64,000 bases of DNA from Variovorax sp. JS1663 (lineage in GTDB: Bacteria > Pseudomonadota > Gammaproteobacteria > Burkholderiales > Burkholderiaceae_C), in contig NZ_LYMK01000012.1 in assembly GCF_002157355.1 (NCBI RefSeq), forward strand, positions 90,519 to 154,518. The letters are read 5' to 3'. Every line of letters starts with the position of its first letter. Within the stretch, counting starts at the first letter, position 1. The notes beneath the pieces are model-generated. The model was not told the DNA's origin, made no database searches, and saw only the letters and a program-made list of their open reading frames with translations. Made by a program: the position numbers and the translations under genes. Shown one piece after another: positions 43,285-52,455 of the stretch.

Positions 43285-43395
43285 CGTTCAGGGGTGTGAA
43301 CTTCTTGGTATATGTAGCGATTTTCTGAAAACCAAAGCACTCATAATGCACAAGAATTCGATCATCCGACCCATTACACAAGCACGCCACCAGTT

Positions 43396-43620
43396 ATGCG
43401 AAGTGACATCGAATACCAAAAGCTGCTCGAGAAGTGCAGAGGCGCACGCGATGAAGGGCTGAGCACCCTTTCCAACGGGGAGCGGGTCGTCGCGGCCCTG
43501 GTGCTCAACCGGCCCGAGTGGCTGACCGAGATGGGCTACACCATGGCCGAGGCCGTGGACCGGATCGGCTTGATCAAGTGCTCCATGCTGCTGGAAGTGC
43601 AGCGCGATCTCGTTGCATAG
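43396..43620 (+). CDS. Hypothetical protein, 74 residues
   Basis: This small soluble helical protein contains NGERVVAALVLNRPEWLTEMGYTMAEAVDRIG. The composition is that of a real protein. Family and function are not recognised. The upstream 150 bases are AT-rich and would contain its promoter, next to the inverted repeat at 43261-43284. Confidence 0.55.
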   Translation: MRSDIEYQKLLEKCRGARDEGLSTLSNGERVVAALVLNRPEWLTEMGYTMAEAVDRIGLIKCSMLLEVQRDLVA

Positions 43621-43816
43621 CGCGGTTCACCCCCGCGCCACCGCCGGCCGATCGAGGCCCGTTCCTGCAGGGCAAGGCCGCCCTTCGGGTGTTCTCATTC
43701 GACGCTGCCGTCAGCGTAGGACACGGGCGACCTTCGATCGCGCCAAATGCTGCACCGCCGCAATGAGCAAATGGCCAGACTGTGATCCGATGGCCAATGG
43801 GTCACAGAGAGGCACC

Positions 43817-43936
43817 ATGAACGATCCCAGGACCCCGAAGAACCCGTTGATGCGCAGGCGGCTCGGTTCCGCCCGCACGGCAACGAACGCGCTCCGCGGT
43901 CAATTGGCCGGTTCTGCGAAGCGCCGAAGGCGCTGA
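43817..43936 (+). CDS. Very small basic protein upstream of the esterase
   Basis: This 39-residue open frame has GAGAGG before its ATG and ends directly at the ATG of the esterase gene (TGA then ATG at 43937). Its pattern KNPLMRRRLGSARTATNALRG aligns with KNPFMSMWLSAANAAAGSARG of the protein at 45672. It may therefore be a short paralogue rather than a chance frame. It ends in four arginines. Function unknown. Confidence 0.45.
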   Translation: MNDPRTPKNPLMRRRLGSARTATNALRGQLAGSAKRRRR

Positions 43937-44944
43937 ATGGCCAAGCGCAAGAAGGCCACCTGGACCGGGATCTTTGCACGCAGCGTCTCTGCGCTTTCTC
44001 GCATCGGCCTGCACGTGAACGCGCAGGTCGTCGATGGCGTGGTGAAGTCGGCGATCGACAAGCGCCGCCCGCCGGCCGGCGCAGGGCAATGGATTTCGGG
44101 CGTGGCGATGGGCGCGGCGGGAATGCGTCGCTTCAGGCTCTACCGGCCGCCCGGCGTCAAGCTTGGGGAGCGACTGCCGCTGATGGTCATGCTGCACGGT
44201 TGCTTGCAGGACGCCAAGAGCTTCGCAACCAGCACCCGGATGAACGGCATTGCGGCGCGCGAGCGATTCCTCGTGCTGTATCCGGAGCAAGACCGGGTGT
44301 CCAACGCGCAGGGCTGCTGGAACTGGTTCGACACGTCCGCCGGGCGGGCGTATGGCGAGGTCGCATTGATCATGAAGGCCATCGACCAGGTGTGCTTGAT
44401 GTACCCGGTGGACCGCACGCGTGTCGCGGTCGCGGGGCTTTCAGCCGGCGCCAGCATGGCTGCGCTGCTGGTGAGCAGGCACCCGGAGCGCTTCAGGGCG
44501 GTCGTCATGCATTCGGGCATCCCGCCGGGGACAGCGCATTCAACCCTTTCCGCCATGGGCGCGATGGTGGGCCAGCGATCGACGAAGCCGCTGGTCGCGA
44601 CGCCAGCGGCCCTGGCCGGAGCTTGGCCCCCGTTGATGGTGATCCACGGCGGCCTCGACCGGGTGGTGGCCTCCAGCAATGGGCAGGCGGCAGTGCAGGC
44701 ATGGGCCGACGCGGCAGGCGCCACGGCCGTCAAGCAGCGCAGCGTGCAGAGGGGCAGCCGGTATCCGACGCGCATCACCGAGTTCAAACGCAGGGGAAGC
44801 ACAGTGGCCAAGCTGGTCGAGATCGCGCGCCTCGGGCATGCATGGAGCGGCGGCGCAGCCAAGCAGCCCTACAGCGATGAGCGGGGTCCCGACGCGTCCC
44901 GCATGGCCTGGGTGTTTGCGGCAAAGCAGTTTCGGGCGCGATGA
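43937..44944 (+). CDS. PHB depolymerase family esterase
   Basis: This 335-residue alpha/beta hydrolase has RFRLYRPPG, the oxyanion string MLHGCLQDAKSFA, the lipase box GLSAGASM and the late GGLDRVV and GHAWSGG segments with the Asp and His of the triad. It belongs to the PHB depolymerase/feruloyl esterase-like (LpqC) group. There is no signal peptide; the N-terminus is basic, so an intracellular role is likely. It follows the 39-residue protein gene without a gap. AAGG lies six bases before the start. Confidence 0.85.
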   Translation: MAKRKKATWTGIFARSVSALSRIGLHVNAQVVDGVVKSAIDKRRPPAGAGQWISGVAMGAAGMRRFRLYRPPGVKLGERLPLMVMLHGCLQDAKSFATSTRMNGIAARERFLVLYPEQDRVSNAQGCWNWFDTSAGRAYGEVALIMKAIDQVCLMYPVDRTRVAVAGLSAGASMAALLVSRHPERFRAVVMHSGIPPGTAHSTLSAMGAMVGQRSTKPLVATPAALAGAWPPLMVIHGGLDRVVASSNGQAAVQAWADAAGATAVKQRSVQRGSRYPTRITEFKRRGSTVAKLVEIARLGHAWSGGAAKQPYSDERGPDASRMAWVFAAKQFRAR

Positions 44945-44953
44945 AGGGGTGGA

Positions 44954-45454
44954 CTACTTCAGCTTGGCGTCTTCCCGCTTCGCCTCGGCCATGGCCTCCG
45001 GTTCCAGCTCTTCCGCGTAGCGATTGAGCCGCACGAAGAGCCCCCACCCGGCAAGGATCACGCCGACGGAGCACAGCGTCGCGGCGGCGTAGAGCAGCAG
45101 CGAAGGGGCTTCACGCGCCTTGAAGGTGGCAACCAGCGCTTCGACTGCGACTGCCACGACGATCACGACCATGAAGCGCGAAAGAAACCGTCGCACGCGG
45201 GTGGGTGCACTGATGTGCGCGTCACGGATGACCTCCTCTTCCGCGATGGTCTGGGAAATCTGCAATGCGACCACCGCAGCGGCCAGCAGGCCCATCGCCT
45301 CGATAATGGTTTCCGCCGATGAAGCGTCCAGCTCATTGACGAATGCCGCCCAGGCCATTCGCGCGGCGATCACGATCAGCATCACCGCGGCCATGGCGAA
45401 AAGGGCCGCCATGAAGGCATGGATCGCCGAATAGACGCCAAGCAGCAGTTTCAT
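44954..45454 (-). CDS. Hypothetical membrane protein
   Basis: This 166-residue protein has four hydrophobic segments (about 5-35, 52-68, 90-108 and 118-138) and a charged C-terminal tail. It holds no motif I recognise. It ends convergently with the esterase gene, nine bases apart. Probably an inner-membrane protein with both ends in the cytoplasm. Confidence 0.65.
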   Translation of the reverse strand: MKLLLGVYSAIHAFMAALFAMAAVMLIVIAARMAWAAFVNELDASSAETIIEAMGLLAAAVVALQISQTIAEEEVIRDAHISAPTRVRRFLSRFMVVIVVAVAVEALVATFKAREAPSLLLYAAATLCSVGVILAGWGLFVRLNRYAEELEPEAMAEAKREDAKLK

Positions 45455-45671
45455 GGGGAGGGATCACAATGGATTGAGCAACCCCGATGGTCGCCGCATT
45501 GCCGATGCCGACATGTCAGCAGGGACCTCGCATGTCCTGGGCTGCAGACCGATACGTTGTGTGAGGTTTTCAATGCGTATGGCGTCCGATCCCACAAGAC
45601 CACGGGCCAATCCCTCCGGCACTTGCCGGGACAGGCCGCCCACGATAGCGCTGCAAACACCGGAGATCGAC

Positions 45672-45890
45672 ATGTCCAACCCCTGGTTGAAGAAGAACCC
45701 ATTCATGAGCATGTGGCTCAGCGCCGCCAACGCCGCCGCCGGCTCCGCGCGGGGCCGAATGACCGCGGAAGCAAGGCGCGCAGCCACCTCGGCCGCGTCC
45801 TCGGCGAGTTCAGAATGGATCAAGCTGTGGACCGCACCGCTCAAGCCGGCGCGCACGACACGCACCACGCGCGCCAGGAAGCGTCGTTGA
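45672..45890 (+). CDS. Small conserved protein, possible polyester-granule partner
   Basis: This 72-residue protein starts MSNPWLKKNPFMSMWLSAANAAAGSARG and ends in a Thr/Arg-rich basic tail. Short proteins with an NPWxSxWLSAAN-like start occur near polyhydroxyalkanoate genes in related bacteria (from memory, not searched). The esterase 700 bases upstream is a PHB-depolymerase-type enzyme, which agrees. GGAGA lies five bases before the ATG. Assignment tentative. Confidence 0.55.
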   Translation: MSNPWLKKNPFMSMWLSAANAAAGSARGRMTAEARRAATSAASSASSEWIKLWTAPLKPARTTRTTRARKRR

Positions 45891-45924
45891 AGCACGTGCA
45901 GCGCATCAGGACCGAAGGGCCGCC

Positions 45925-47034
45925 ATGAAGCAGATGACCTGCTCGAAATGCTGCAATCGCGTTTTCTTCGAGAACCTGCGCTGCGAAGCTTGCGGTTCGA
46001 CCCTCGGCTACGCGCCGGATGAGCAGCGCATGCTGGCCTTCGACGAACCGGGCGACGCCTCATGGCGCCGGCTGGGTCTGGAAGGCCCCGCGTACCGCCC
46101 GTGCGCCAATCGCAAGGCGAATGTGTGCAACTGGATGGTGCCCTCGGCCACCGGGCATCACCTTTGCCTGTCGTGCCGGACGACCCGCACGATTCCCGCA
46201 CTGGCCAAGCCGGAAAACCACGGGTACTGGGCCGCGCTCGAACAGGCCAAGCGCCGCCTGTTCTACACGCTCATCGAGCTCGTGCTGCCGACGCCGAACA
46301 AGCTCGAAGACCCTGCCAACGGCCTGTCGTTCGAGTTTCTCGAGCAGGGGAGCCCGCAGGAGCATGTGCTCACCGGGCACGACGAAGGCGTCATCACGCT
46401 CAACATCGCCGAGGCGGACGATGCGCGCCGCGAGCACATCCGCCTGTCGATGCACGAGCCCAGCCGCACGCTGCTGGGTCACTTCCGCCATGAAATCGGG
46501 CACTATTACTGGGACCGACTGGTGCGCGGGACGCCGTGGATCGAAGAGTTCCGATCGCTCTTCGGCGATGAGCGCGCGGACTACGACGCGGCATTGAAGA
46601 TCCACTATGCGTCGCCCGTCGCCGACTGGCCCCTGCGCTTCATCAGCGTCTACGCGAGTTCGCATCCGTGGGAGGACTGGGCCGAGACCTGGGCCCACTA
46701 CCTGCACATGGTGGACGGTCTGGAAACTGCCGCCTCCTGGGGCACGCACCTGGAGCTGGCCGCGCCGTCCGGTCCGGCGCTGAAAGTACGCCCGGTCGAC
46801 CTGAACGCCGAATCCATCCGCGCGCCCATCGTCGAACAATGGCTGCCGGTCTCGCAGTTCATCAACGCGATGGACCGCAGCCTCGGCGCACGCGACAGCT
46901 ACCCCTTCATCGTCGTCCCGCCGGTGATCGAGAAGCTCGACTTCATCCACCGCGTGGTGCGGGCCGGAAGTGCAGGCCGCGTACCGATGAATTTCCTGCC
47001 GCGGGAAGTCGATGGTGCAATTGCCGGCTTCTAA
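45925..47034 (+). CDS. Zinc-binding metallopeptidase family protein
   Basis: This 369-residue protein has an N-terminal zinc-ribbon-like part with CSKCCNRVFF, CEACGSTLGY and further Cys pairs (CANRKANVC, CLSC), followed by the zincin motif HEIGHYYW and a downstream WEDWAETWAHYLHM helix. This is the layout of the family with a zinc ribbon plus a predicted metallopeptidase domain (DUF2248 type). It has no signal peptide. The enzyme activity of this family is largely unproven. Confidence 0.85.
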   Translation: MKQMTCSKCCNRVFFENLRCEACGSTLGYAPDEQRMLAFDEPGDASWRRLGLEGPAYRPCANRKANVCNWMVPSATGHHLCLSCRTTRTIPALAKPENHGYWAALEQAKRRLFYTLIELVLPTPNKLEDPANGLSFEFLEQGSPQEHVLTGHDEGVITLNIAEADDARREHIRLSMHEPSRTLLGHFRHEIGHYYWDRLVRGTPWIEEFRSLFGDERADYDAALKIHYASPVADWPLRFISVYASSHPWEDWAETWAHYLHMVDGLETAASWGTHLELAAPSGPALKVRPVDLNAESIRAPIVEQWLPVSQFINAMDRSLGARDSYPFIVVPPVIEKLDFIHRVVRAGSAGRVPMNFLPREVDGAIAGF

Positions 47035-47132
47035 AGTGGTTTGCAACGAACCCGAGGCCTGACCCTTGCTCGGCTGGGACCAGATCGACGCGCTTTCTCC
47101 AAAGGGGCCCGGTTGGGCGGCGCAGTGAAATA

Positions 47133-48152
47133 TCAGCGAGAGGCCGCCGCGACCGCGGACTCCACCATGCGTCCACCCTCGATCAGCTCGAGGATCGCAG
47201 GCATCGCAGCCCGCGCCATGGTGTACCCCGCCAGAATCGCCTCGTCGCGTTCTGTGACGCTCTTCATGTCCTTGACGCTGACGCCAGGTGCGATGAGTAC
47301 ATCCGCCTCGGCCGTCTCCGCACGGCTCACGAGACAGGTCTGCGTCTGGGCGACCTTGGCGAGCGTCGTGAACAGCGAAGTTCCTGACGCGCGGGGGCTG
47401 TTGCAGTAGATGTCCACGCCGATCACCACGTCCGCGCCCAGGGCGCGTGCGAAGCGCACCGGAACAAGGCTGGAGATCCCGCCGTCGACGAGCGGACCAC
47501 GCGGCGAATCGACGGGTTGCACGGCGCCGGGCACGGCCGCCGACGCGCGGACCGCCATGCCAGCATCGCCCTGGTCGATGAGAACGGCCTCGCCGGTATC
47601 GATGGCCGCGGCCACCGCTCCGAAGCGGCGCTGCATCGACTCGATGGGCGTGTGGCCTGCCATGGACGAGACCCATTGCGTCAGCGCATCGCCGCGCATG
47701 AAGGACGCGGTGCTGATGCGCCAGTCCGTGAGGCTGGAGACGTCGAGCGTCCCGGCCAGTTGCCTGATTTCCACCGGGGTCCGACCGCTGGCGTAGAACG
47801 CGCCGATGACGGCACCCGCCGAGGTGCCCGCCACGACCTCGATGTCGATACCGGCCTCCTCCAGGGCCTGCAGCACGCCGACGTGGGCGTAGCCGCGCAA
47901 TCCACCGCCGCCGAGCGCGAGACCCACGACGGGTCGAGCGGAGCTCGCCCTGGCCTTGCGCGCCGTTTCGCTGCGCACTTCCTCGAGCGTTCGCACCGAA
48001 GACAACGCGGCAGCCCTTGTGCCGTGGAGGGACCCGCATCCGGCGATGAGCGCGGCCGCCATGGCGACGCCAGCCCATGCGAATCCGGATTTCCAGCGGC
48101 ATGGGTTGGAGGTGCGGCACGCGCGCGCGGCGTGGGGCTGCTTCACTTGCAT
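47133..48152 (-). CDS. Patatin-like phospholipase lipoprotein
   Basis: This 339-residue protein has a lipobox (AALIAGC, near residue 39) and a patatin domain: LALGGGGLRGYAHVGVL, the nucleophile GTSAGAVIGA and the DGG of the catalytic dyad (PLVDGGISS). It would hydrolyse phospholipid or other acyl esters at the periplasmic face. It lies 13 bases after the SDR gene on the same strand and may share its message. The exact start is uncertain, as the ATG at 48152 has a poor ribosome site. Confidence 0.85.
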   Translation of the reverse strand: MQVKQPHAARACRTSNPCRWKSGFAWAGVAMAAALIAGCGSLHGTRAAALSSVRTLEEVRSETARKARASSARPVVGLALGGGGLRGYAHVGVLQALEEAGIDIEVVAGTSAGAVIGAFYASGRTPVEIRQLAGTLDVSSLTDWRISTASFMRGDALTQWVSSMAGHTPIESMQRRFGAVAAAIDTGEAVLIDQGDAGMAVRASAAVPGAVQPVDSPRGPLVDGGISSLVPVRFARALGADVVIGVDIYCNSPRASGTSLFTTLAKVAQTQTCLVSRAETAEADVLIAPGVSVKDMKSVTERDEAILAGYTMARAAMPAILELIEGGRMVESAVAAASR

Positions 48153-48165
48153 TCCGGCGACCCGA

Positions 48166-48978
48166 CTACTTCGTCATGCGAAGCATCGACCGCATTCCCG
48201 TCAGGAATTGCTCATCGGTGCAGTTCCAGCGCGCATTCGCCAAGTGCTCGCTGTCCGGACCGGCGGGGAAGCGCAGTTTCTCCGACTCGTCGGTCGCCGC
48301 GGCAAAGACGGCGGCCGCGACCTGATCCGCGACCGTCACGGCGCCAGCGCCTTCAAACTGCGCCATCAACTGGCCGGCATAGACCTGGTAGGGCACCGAG
48401 ACCAGACCGCTCATGCGCGCCATGCCATTGGCGGCGAATGCCGTTCCGGGACCGTAGCCGGGCTCGACAAGCCGGACGCGGATGCCGACCGAGTCCAGCT
48501 CGTAGAACAGCGATTCGGTGAAGCCTTCGATCGCCCACTTGCTTGCGGCGTACGGCGCAACCATGGGCATGCCCGCGAAGCAGACGCTGGAAGTCACGTT
48601 GATGATCGTCCCCTCGCCGCGCTCGCGCATGTGGGGAATGATGGCCTGGGTCATCGCCATCGCGCCGAAGGTGTTGGTCTCGAAGACCTCGCGGATGATG
48701 TTCTTGGGCGTGCTCTCGAACGCGGAGAACAGCCCGATCCCGGCGTTGTTCACCAGCACGTCGATGTCGCCGAACGCAGCGATGCCCTGCCTCACGGCGT
48801 CGGCGATGCTGGCATCGTCGGTCACGTCGAGTGGGAGCAGGCGCAAGCGGTCGTGTCCGGAGAGACCGGGGTCGGGCTGGCGCATCGTGGCGATGACCTG
48901 CCAGCCCCGCTCCAGAAAGTGTTCGGCCGTCGCCTTGCCATAGCCCGAAGAGCAGCCCGTGATCAGCACGGTTTTCAT
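48166..48978 (-). CDS. Short-chain dehydrogenase/reductase
   Basis: This 270-residue SDR has TGCSSGYG as cofactor loop, NNAGIG, and the Y-x-x-x-K motif as YAASK. The start MKTVLITGCSSG at 48978 has AAGGA seven bases upstream. It is divergent from the AraC-type regulator at 49061, which probably controls it. Substrate unknown. Confidence 0.88.
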   Translation of the reverse strand: MKTVLITGCSSGYGKATAEHFLERGWQVIATMRQPDPGLSGHDRLRLLPLDVTDDASIADAVRQGIAAFGDIDVLVNNAGIGLFSAFESTPKNIIREVFETNTFGAMAMTQAIIPHMRERGEGTIINVTSSVCFAGMPMVAPYAASKWAIEGFTESLFYELDSVGIRVRLVEPGYGPGTAFAANGMARMSGLVSVPYQVYAGQLMAQFEGAGAVTVADQVAAAVFAAATDESEKLRFPAGPDSEHLANARWNCTDEQFLTGMRSMLRMTK

Positions 48979-49031
48979 GTTCGATTCCTTCAAGATGAAA
49001 TGATGAAAGGGATCCTAGGAGGCTTGACCAA

Positions 49032-49073
49032 GACGATCAATGGCGATTAGTCTCTCGTTCATGCGAGATCGTC
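49032..49073. promoter_or_regulatory. Inverted repeat overlapping the AraC start
   Basis: GACGATC at 49032-49038 and GATCGTC at 49067-49073 form a perfect 7-base inverted repeat across the regulator start codon, in the 82-base region between the divergent SDR and AraC genes. It may be an autoregulatory site; a chance match is possible. Confidence 0.35.
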
Positions 49074-50068
49074 TAAACTCCGACCCCTTGGCCGCCATCG
49101 TCGCCTTGCTCCGTCCGCGAACCGTCCTGTCGAAGTTCGTCAGCGGCGCGGGCAGCTGGGCGGTGCAGTACCCCAACTACGGCCATCCCAGCTTCGCCCT
49201 CATGCTGGAAGGCGCCTGCTGGCTGAGCGTGGAATCCGCCGAACCCTTCCTGATGGAAGCCGGCGACTACGTCTTGCTGCCGGCAACGCCCGGCTTCCGG
49301 ATGGGGAGCGACCTCGACGCCCTGGAGCGCCCCACCCTGCGCGTCGCCGAGGCCACCCCCGTCGGGGAGGTCCGGCATGGCATCCAGGAGGACGAGGCGG
49401 CCGTGCGGATGCTGGGTGGGTACTTCCTGTTCGACCCCACGAACGCGCCGCTTCTCGTCGGCCTGCTGCCGACGGTGGTTCACATCAAGGCCAACGATCC
49501 CGGTGCGGAGCGACTCACCTGGATCGCCCGCGCCATCGGGGAAGAGAGCACGACGCCAAGGGCGGGCGGCGATGCCATCCTGACCCGTCTGGTCGAGGTC
49601 ATGCTGATCGAGGCCATGCGCTGGCGTCCCGCGCCGGTGCATGACGCCGCCCCGCTCGCCGGCCTTCTCGCGGGCCTGGCGGACGCCCGCATGTCGAAGG
49701 CGCTGCGCCTCATTCATGAAGACGTGTCGCGCCGCTGGACGATCGAGGCCCTGGGGGACGCGGTGGGCATGTCGCGGGCCGCGTTTGCCGCACGCTTCAT
49801 GCAGGTGCTGGGCGTGCCGCCCATGGAGTACGTCCTGCGCTGGCGCATGGCCCTGGCGAAGGACATGCTGTGGCATGACGGCCTCTCCCTGGGGGAAGTG
49901 GCGCATGGCATCGGCTATCAATCGGCCAGCGCCTTCAGCGCGGCGTTCAGCCGTTCGGTCGGCGTCTCGCCCAGCGCGTTCGCGCGCGCCGATCGCACCA
50001 CCGCCTCCGGTGACCGGCCCGTACCGGTCGAGGCCTCGCTCACGACGAACAACGAAATGGGAGCTTGA
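49061..50068 (+). CDS. AraC family transcriptional regulator
   Basis: This 335-residue regulator has an N-terminal cupin-like AraC_binding domain (FALMLEGACWLSVE, then EAGDYVLLPATPGF) and two C-terminal HTH units (about 225-310: WTIEALGDAVGMSRAAFAARFMQ and LSLGEVAHGIGYQSASAFSAAFSRSVG). It is divergent from the SDR at 48166. The next gene, a LysR regulator, starts three bases after its stop, so the two regulators may be on one message. Confidence 0.88.
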   Translation: MRDRLNSDPLAAIVALLRPRTVLSKFVSGAGSWAVQYPNYGHPSFALMLEGACWLSVESAEPFLMEAGDYVLLPATPGFRMGSDLDALERPTLRVAEATPVGEVRHGIQEDEAAVRMLGGYFLFDPTNAPLLVGLLPTVVHIKANDPGAERLTWIARAIGEESTTPRAGGDAILTRLVEVMLIEAMRWRPAPVHDAAPLAGLLAGLADARMSKALRLIHEDVSRRWTIEALGDAVGMSRAAFAARFMQVLGVPPMEYVLRWRMALAKDMLWHDGLSLGEVAHGIGYQSASAFSAAFSRSVGVSPSAFARADRTTASGDRPVPVEASLTTNNEMGA

Positions 50069-50071
50069 ACC

Positions 50072-51052
50072 ATGAGTGAACGCCTGACCGTCAGACCCAT
50101 CTCCACGATCAACCTGAGCCGAAAGCTCAAGCTCAGCCAGTTGATGGTCTTCGCGCGGGTTCTCGACACGGGATCGTTCATCCGGGCTGCCAACGAACTC
50201 GGATTGACCCAGCCCGCGATCTCGAAGGCGATCTTCGAGCTGGAGTCCTTCTTCGAGGAGGAGCTGTTCAACCGGTCGAACCGGGGCGTCACGCCGACCG
50301 AGTTCGGCCTCATGCTCGGCCGACGCGTGCGGACGCTGATCGCAGAGCTTCGCTTCATGACTGACGAGGTCCACGCATTCCGGAAAGGCGACACGGGGCA
50401 CCTCATCGTTGGAACGCTGATCGCAGCTTCGGCCGTCCTGCTTCCGAGGGCGATCGCGCAATTGCAGGACGAGGCGCCCGGCGTGCTCGTCACGATCCAG
50501 GAAGGGACCGCGGCGCAGCTGTTTCCCAAGCTGATGACGGGCGAGATCGACATCGTGGTCGGCCGGCTGCCCGAGCGGGATTCGCAGCTGTTCATGTCCT
50601 TCCCGATCCGCCACGAGGAACTCTACGACGAAGAATTCAGCGTGGTCTGCGGCACCGGCCACCCACTGGCCGGACGAGAGGATGTCGCCGTCGCCGAGCT
50701 GGCGGACGCCGCGTGGATCTTCCCCTTGCCGGAGTCGCCGGCACGGATGGCGGCCGAGAAGATGTTTCACGACGCGGGCATCCCGGTGCCCACGCCCAGG
50801 GTCGAGTCGCTGTCGCTGCTCGCGAATCTCGGCCTCATGCTGCACAGCGACCTGCTCTCGTTCATGCCGCGCGCCGCGGCGGTTCAGTTGATGAAGGTGG
50901 GCAGCCTGGCGATCCTGTCGATGCCGGCCATGCACAACGCGGGACGCGTCGGCTTCTCGATCCGGGCGGACAAGGATCTGGCGCCATCGTGCAAGCGATT
51001 CCTCGTGTGCCTCAAACGGGCCGCGGCCGATCTCATCTCCGTTTCAGAGTGA
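50072..51052 (+). CDS. LysR-type regulator, probable controller of the nitrobenzoate-type cluster
   Basis: This 326-residue regulator has an N-terminal extension of about 18 residues, then the HTH (FARVLDTGSFIRAANELGLTQPAISKAIFELESFFEEELFNR) and the effector domain. It resembles the GbpR/PcaQ group of aromatic pathway regulators. It is convergent with the last gene of the leftward catabolic operon. Its likely target is the shared promoter region at 57496-57745. By analogy with NbaR of the 2-nitrobenzoate pathway its effector might be the nitro acid or a pathway intermediate; this is inference. Confidence 0.8.
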   Translation: MSERLTVRPISTINLSRKLKLSQLMVFARVLDTGSFIRAANELGLTQPAISKAIFELESFFEEELFNRSNRGVTPTEFGLMLGRRVRTLIAELRFMTDEVHAFRKGDTGHLIVGTLIAASAVLLPRAIAQLQDEAPGVLVTIQEGTAAQLFPKLMTGEIDIVVGRLPERDSQLFMSFPIRHEELYDEEFSVVCGTGHPLAGREDVAVAELADAAWIFPLPESPARMAAEKMFHDAGIPVPTPRVESLSLLANLGLMLHSDLLSFMPRAAAVQLMKVGSLAILSMPAMHNAGRVGFSIRADKDLAPSCKRFLVCLKRAAADLISVSE

Positions 51053-51070
51053 TGGCCGGCACGTCCCGCC

Positions 51071-51721
51071 TTACTCTCTGGGCGCCCCGACGGAAGGCAG
51101 GAAGGTCGGCACGCGCAGCTGCACGCGATCCGTGGTTCGCACGTAGTTGGGTCCCCCCAGCCGCCCGTAGGGGGCGAACCGGTCGACATGAACGCGCATC
51201 CGGTCTTCGTCGAGCAGTTCCTCCCTGAAAGCCATCGAAACGATTTCTCCGAAGACCAGCGTTCGATGCGCCGAGAATTCGATGGTCCTGAAAAGCTCGC
51301 ATTCCCAGGAAATGGGTGCCTCCGCGATCCTCGGCACCCGGACGATCTTGCTGGACGCAAGCGCCAGGCCGACCACCTGCGGCTCCGACACGCGCGACGG
51401 GTAGTCGGTGGCGCAGCGGGCCATGCGCTCCGCGATCGGTTCGTCCACCATGTTCACGACGAACTCCTTCCGGTCGAGGATGTTGACCAGCGTGTCCTTC
51501 TTCTCGCGCGGCCGATGGCTTTCCTCGCCGTAGCGGTCGATGGCGATGACGAACAAGGGCGGCTCCTCGCCCATGTAGTTGAACGCGCTGAAGGGCGCCG
51601 CATTGCAGAGCCCGTCCGCGCCGAGCGAGGTCACCAGCGCGATCGGTCGCGGTCCGATGCTGCCGGTGATGAGCCAGTACTTCTGCATATTGCTGAGGTG
51701 CGCCATCGAAACGTGTTTCAT
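51071..51721 (-). CDS. Flavin reductase-like (DIM6/NTAB) flavoprotein, candidate nitrobenzoate nitroreductase
   Basis: This 216-residue flavoprotein has the DIM6/NTAB split-barrel motif: TGSIGPRPIALVTSLGADGLCNAAPFSAFN. NbaA, the 2-nitrobenzoate 2-nitroreductase of Pseudomonas fluorescens KU-7, belongs to this family as I recall and has about this length. Here the gene is the last of an operon that also carries a hydroxylaminobenzoate lyase/mutase-like gene and the transporter, so reduction of a nitroaromatic acid to its hydroxylamino form is a reasonable reading. A flavin reductase feeding an oxygenase is the alternative. It lies two bases after livF. Confidence 0.7.
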   Translation of the reverse strand: MKHVSMAHLSNMQKYWLITGSIGPRPIALVTSLGADGLCNAAPFSAFNYMGEEPPLFVIAIDRYGEESHRPREKKDTLVNILDRKEFVVNMVDEPIAERMARCATDYPSRVSEPQVVGLALASSKIVRVPRIAEAPISWECELFRTIEFSAHRTLVFGEIVSMAFREELLDEDRMRVHVDRFAPYGRLGGPNYVRTTDRVQLRVPTFLPSVGAPRE

Positions 51722-51723
51722 GC

Positions 51724-52455
51724 TCAGACCCCGATGTACCGCTGCCAGAGCTGGGGATCGGACGAGAGCTGCCCCGATGAGCCCTGCCACGCGACCTGGC
51801 CGCGTTCCACGATCGTGTGCCGGTCCGCGATCTTGATCAGCCGGTCGACGTACTTGTCGATCACCAGCACGGTCTGGCCCGCCGCTCTCAGCAGCTCGAG
51901 GCAGCGCCAGATCTCCTCGCGGATGAGCGGTGCCAGGCCTTCGGTGGCCTCGTCGAGGATGAGCAGGCGGGGATTGGTCATCAGCGCGCGTCCGATCGCG
52001 AGCATCTGCTGCTCACCGCCGGACAGCTGGTTGCCCATGTTCTTCTCGCGCTCGCGCAGCCGGGGAAAGACGGCGTAGATCCGATCGAGCGTCCATCGCT
52101 CGCTGCCCGGGCCGCGCCCTTCCGTCTTCGCCCCGGCGCGCGCGAACGCGACGAGGTTCTCCCGCACCGACAGATTCGGGAAGATCTGGCGCCCCTCGGG
52201 CACCAGCGCGATGCCGAGCCGGCCCACCTTGTCCGCGGACAGCCGGTCGATGCGGTGGCCGAGAAATCGCACCGAGCCGCCGCGACAGGGCGTCAGGCCG
52301 AAGATGCTGCGGACGGTGGTCGTCTTGCCCATGCCGTTGCGTCCGAGCAGGGTGTGCATCTCGCCGGCCTGGATGCCGAGCGACACGCCGAACAGGACCT
52401 GGCTGTCCCCGTAGAAAGTCTGCAGCGCTTCCACTTCGAGAATGCTGTTGCTCAT
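51724..52455 (-). CDS. livF: Branched-chain-type ABC transporter ATPase LivF
   Basis: This 243-residue ATPase has Walker A GRNGMGKTT, the LivF-type FPNLSVRENL segment, signature LSGGEQQML, Walker B LLILDEATEGLAP and the switch region VLVIDKYVDRL. In most LivF proteins the switch reads VEQN; here it is IDKY, so the usual His is absent as is normal for LivF. It shares an importer with LivG, LivM, LivH and the binding protein at 55673. Start overlaps the livG stop by four bases. Confidence 0.9.
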   Translation of the reverse strand: MSNSILEVEALQTFYGDSQVLFGVSLGIQAGEMHTLLGRNGMGKTTTVRSIFGLTPCRGGSVRFLGHRIDRLSADKVGRLGIALVPEGRQIFPNLSVRENLVAFARAGAKTEGRGPGSERWTLDRIYAVFPRLREREKNMGNQLSGGEQQMLAIGRALMTNPRLLILDEATEGLAPLIREEIWRCLELLRAAGQTVLVIDKYVDRLIKIADRHTIVERGQVAWQGSSGQLSSDPQLWQRYIGV

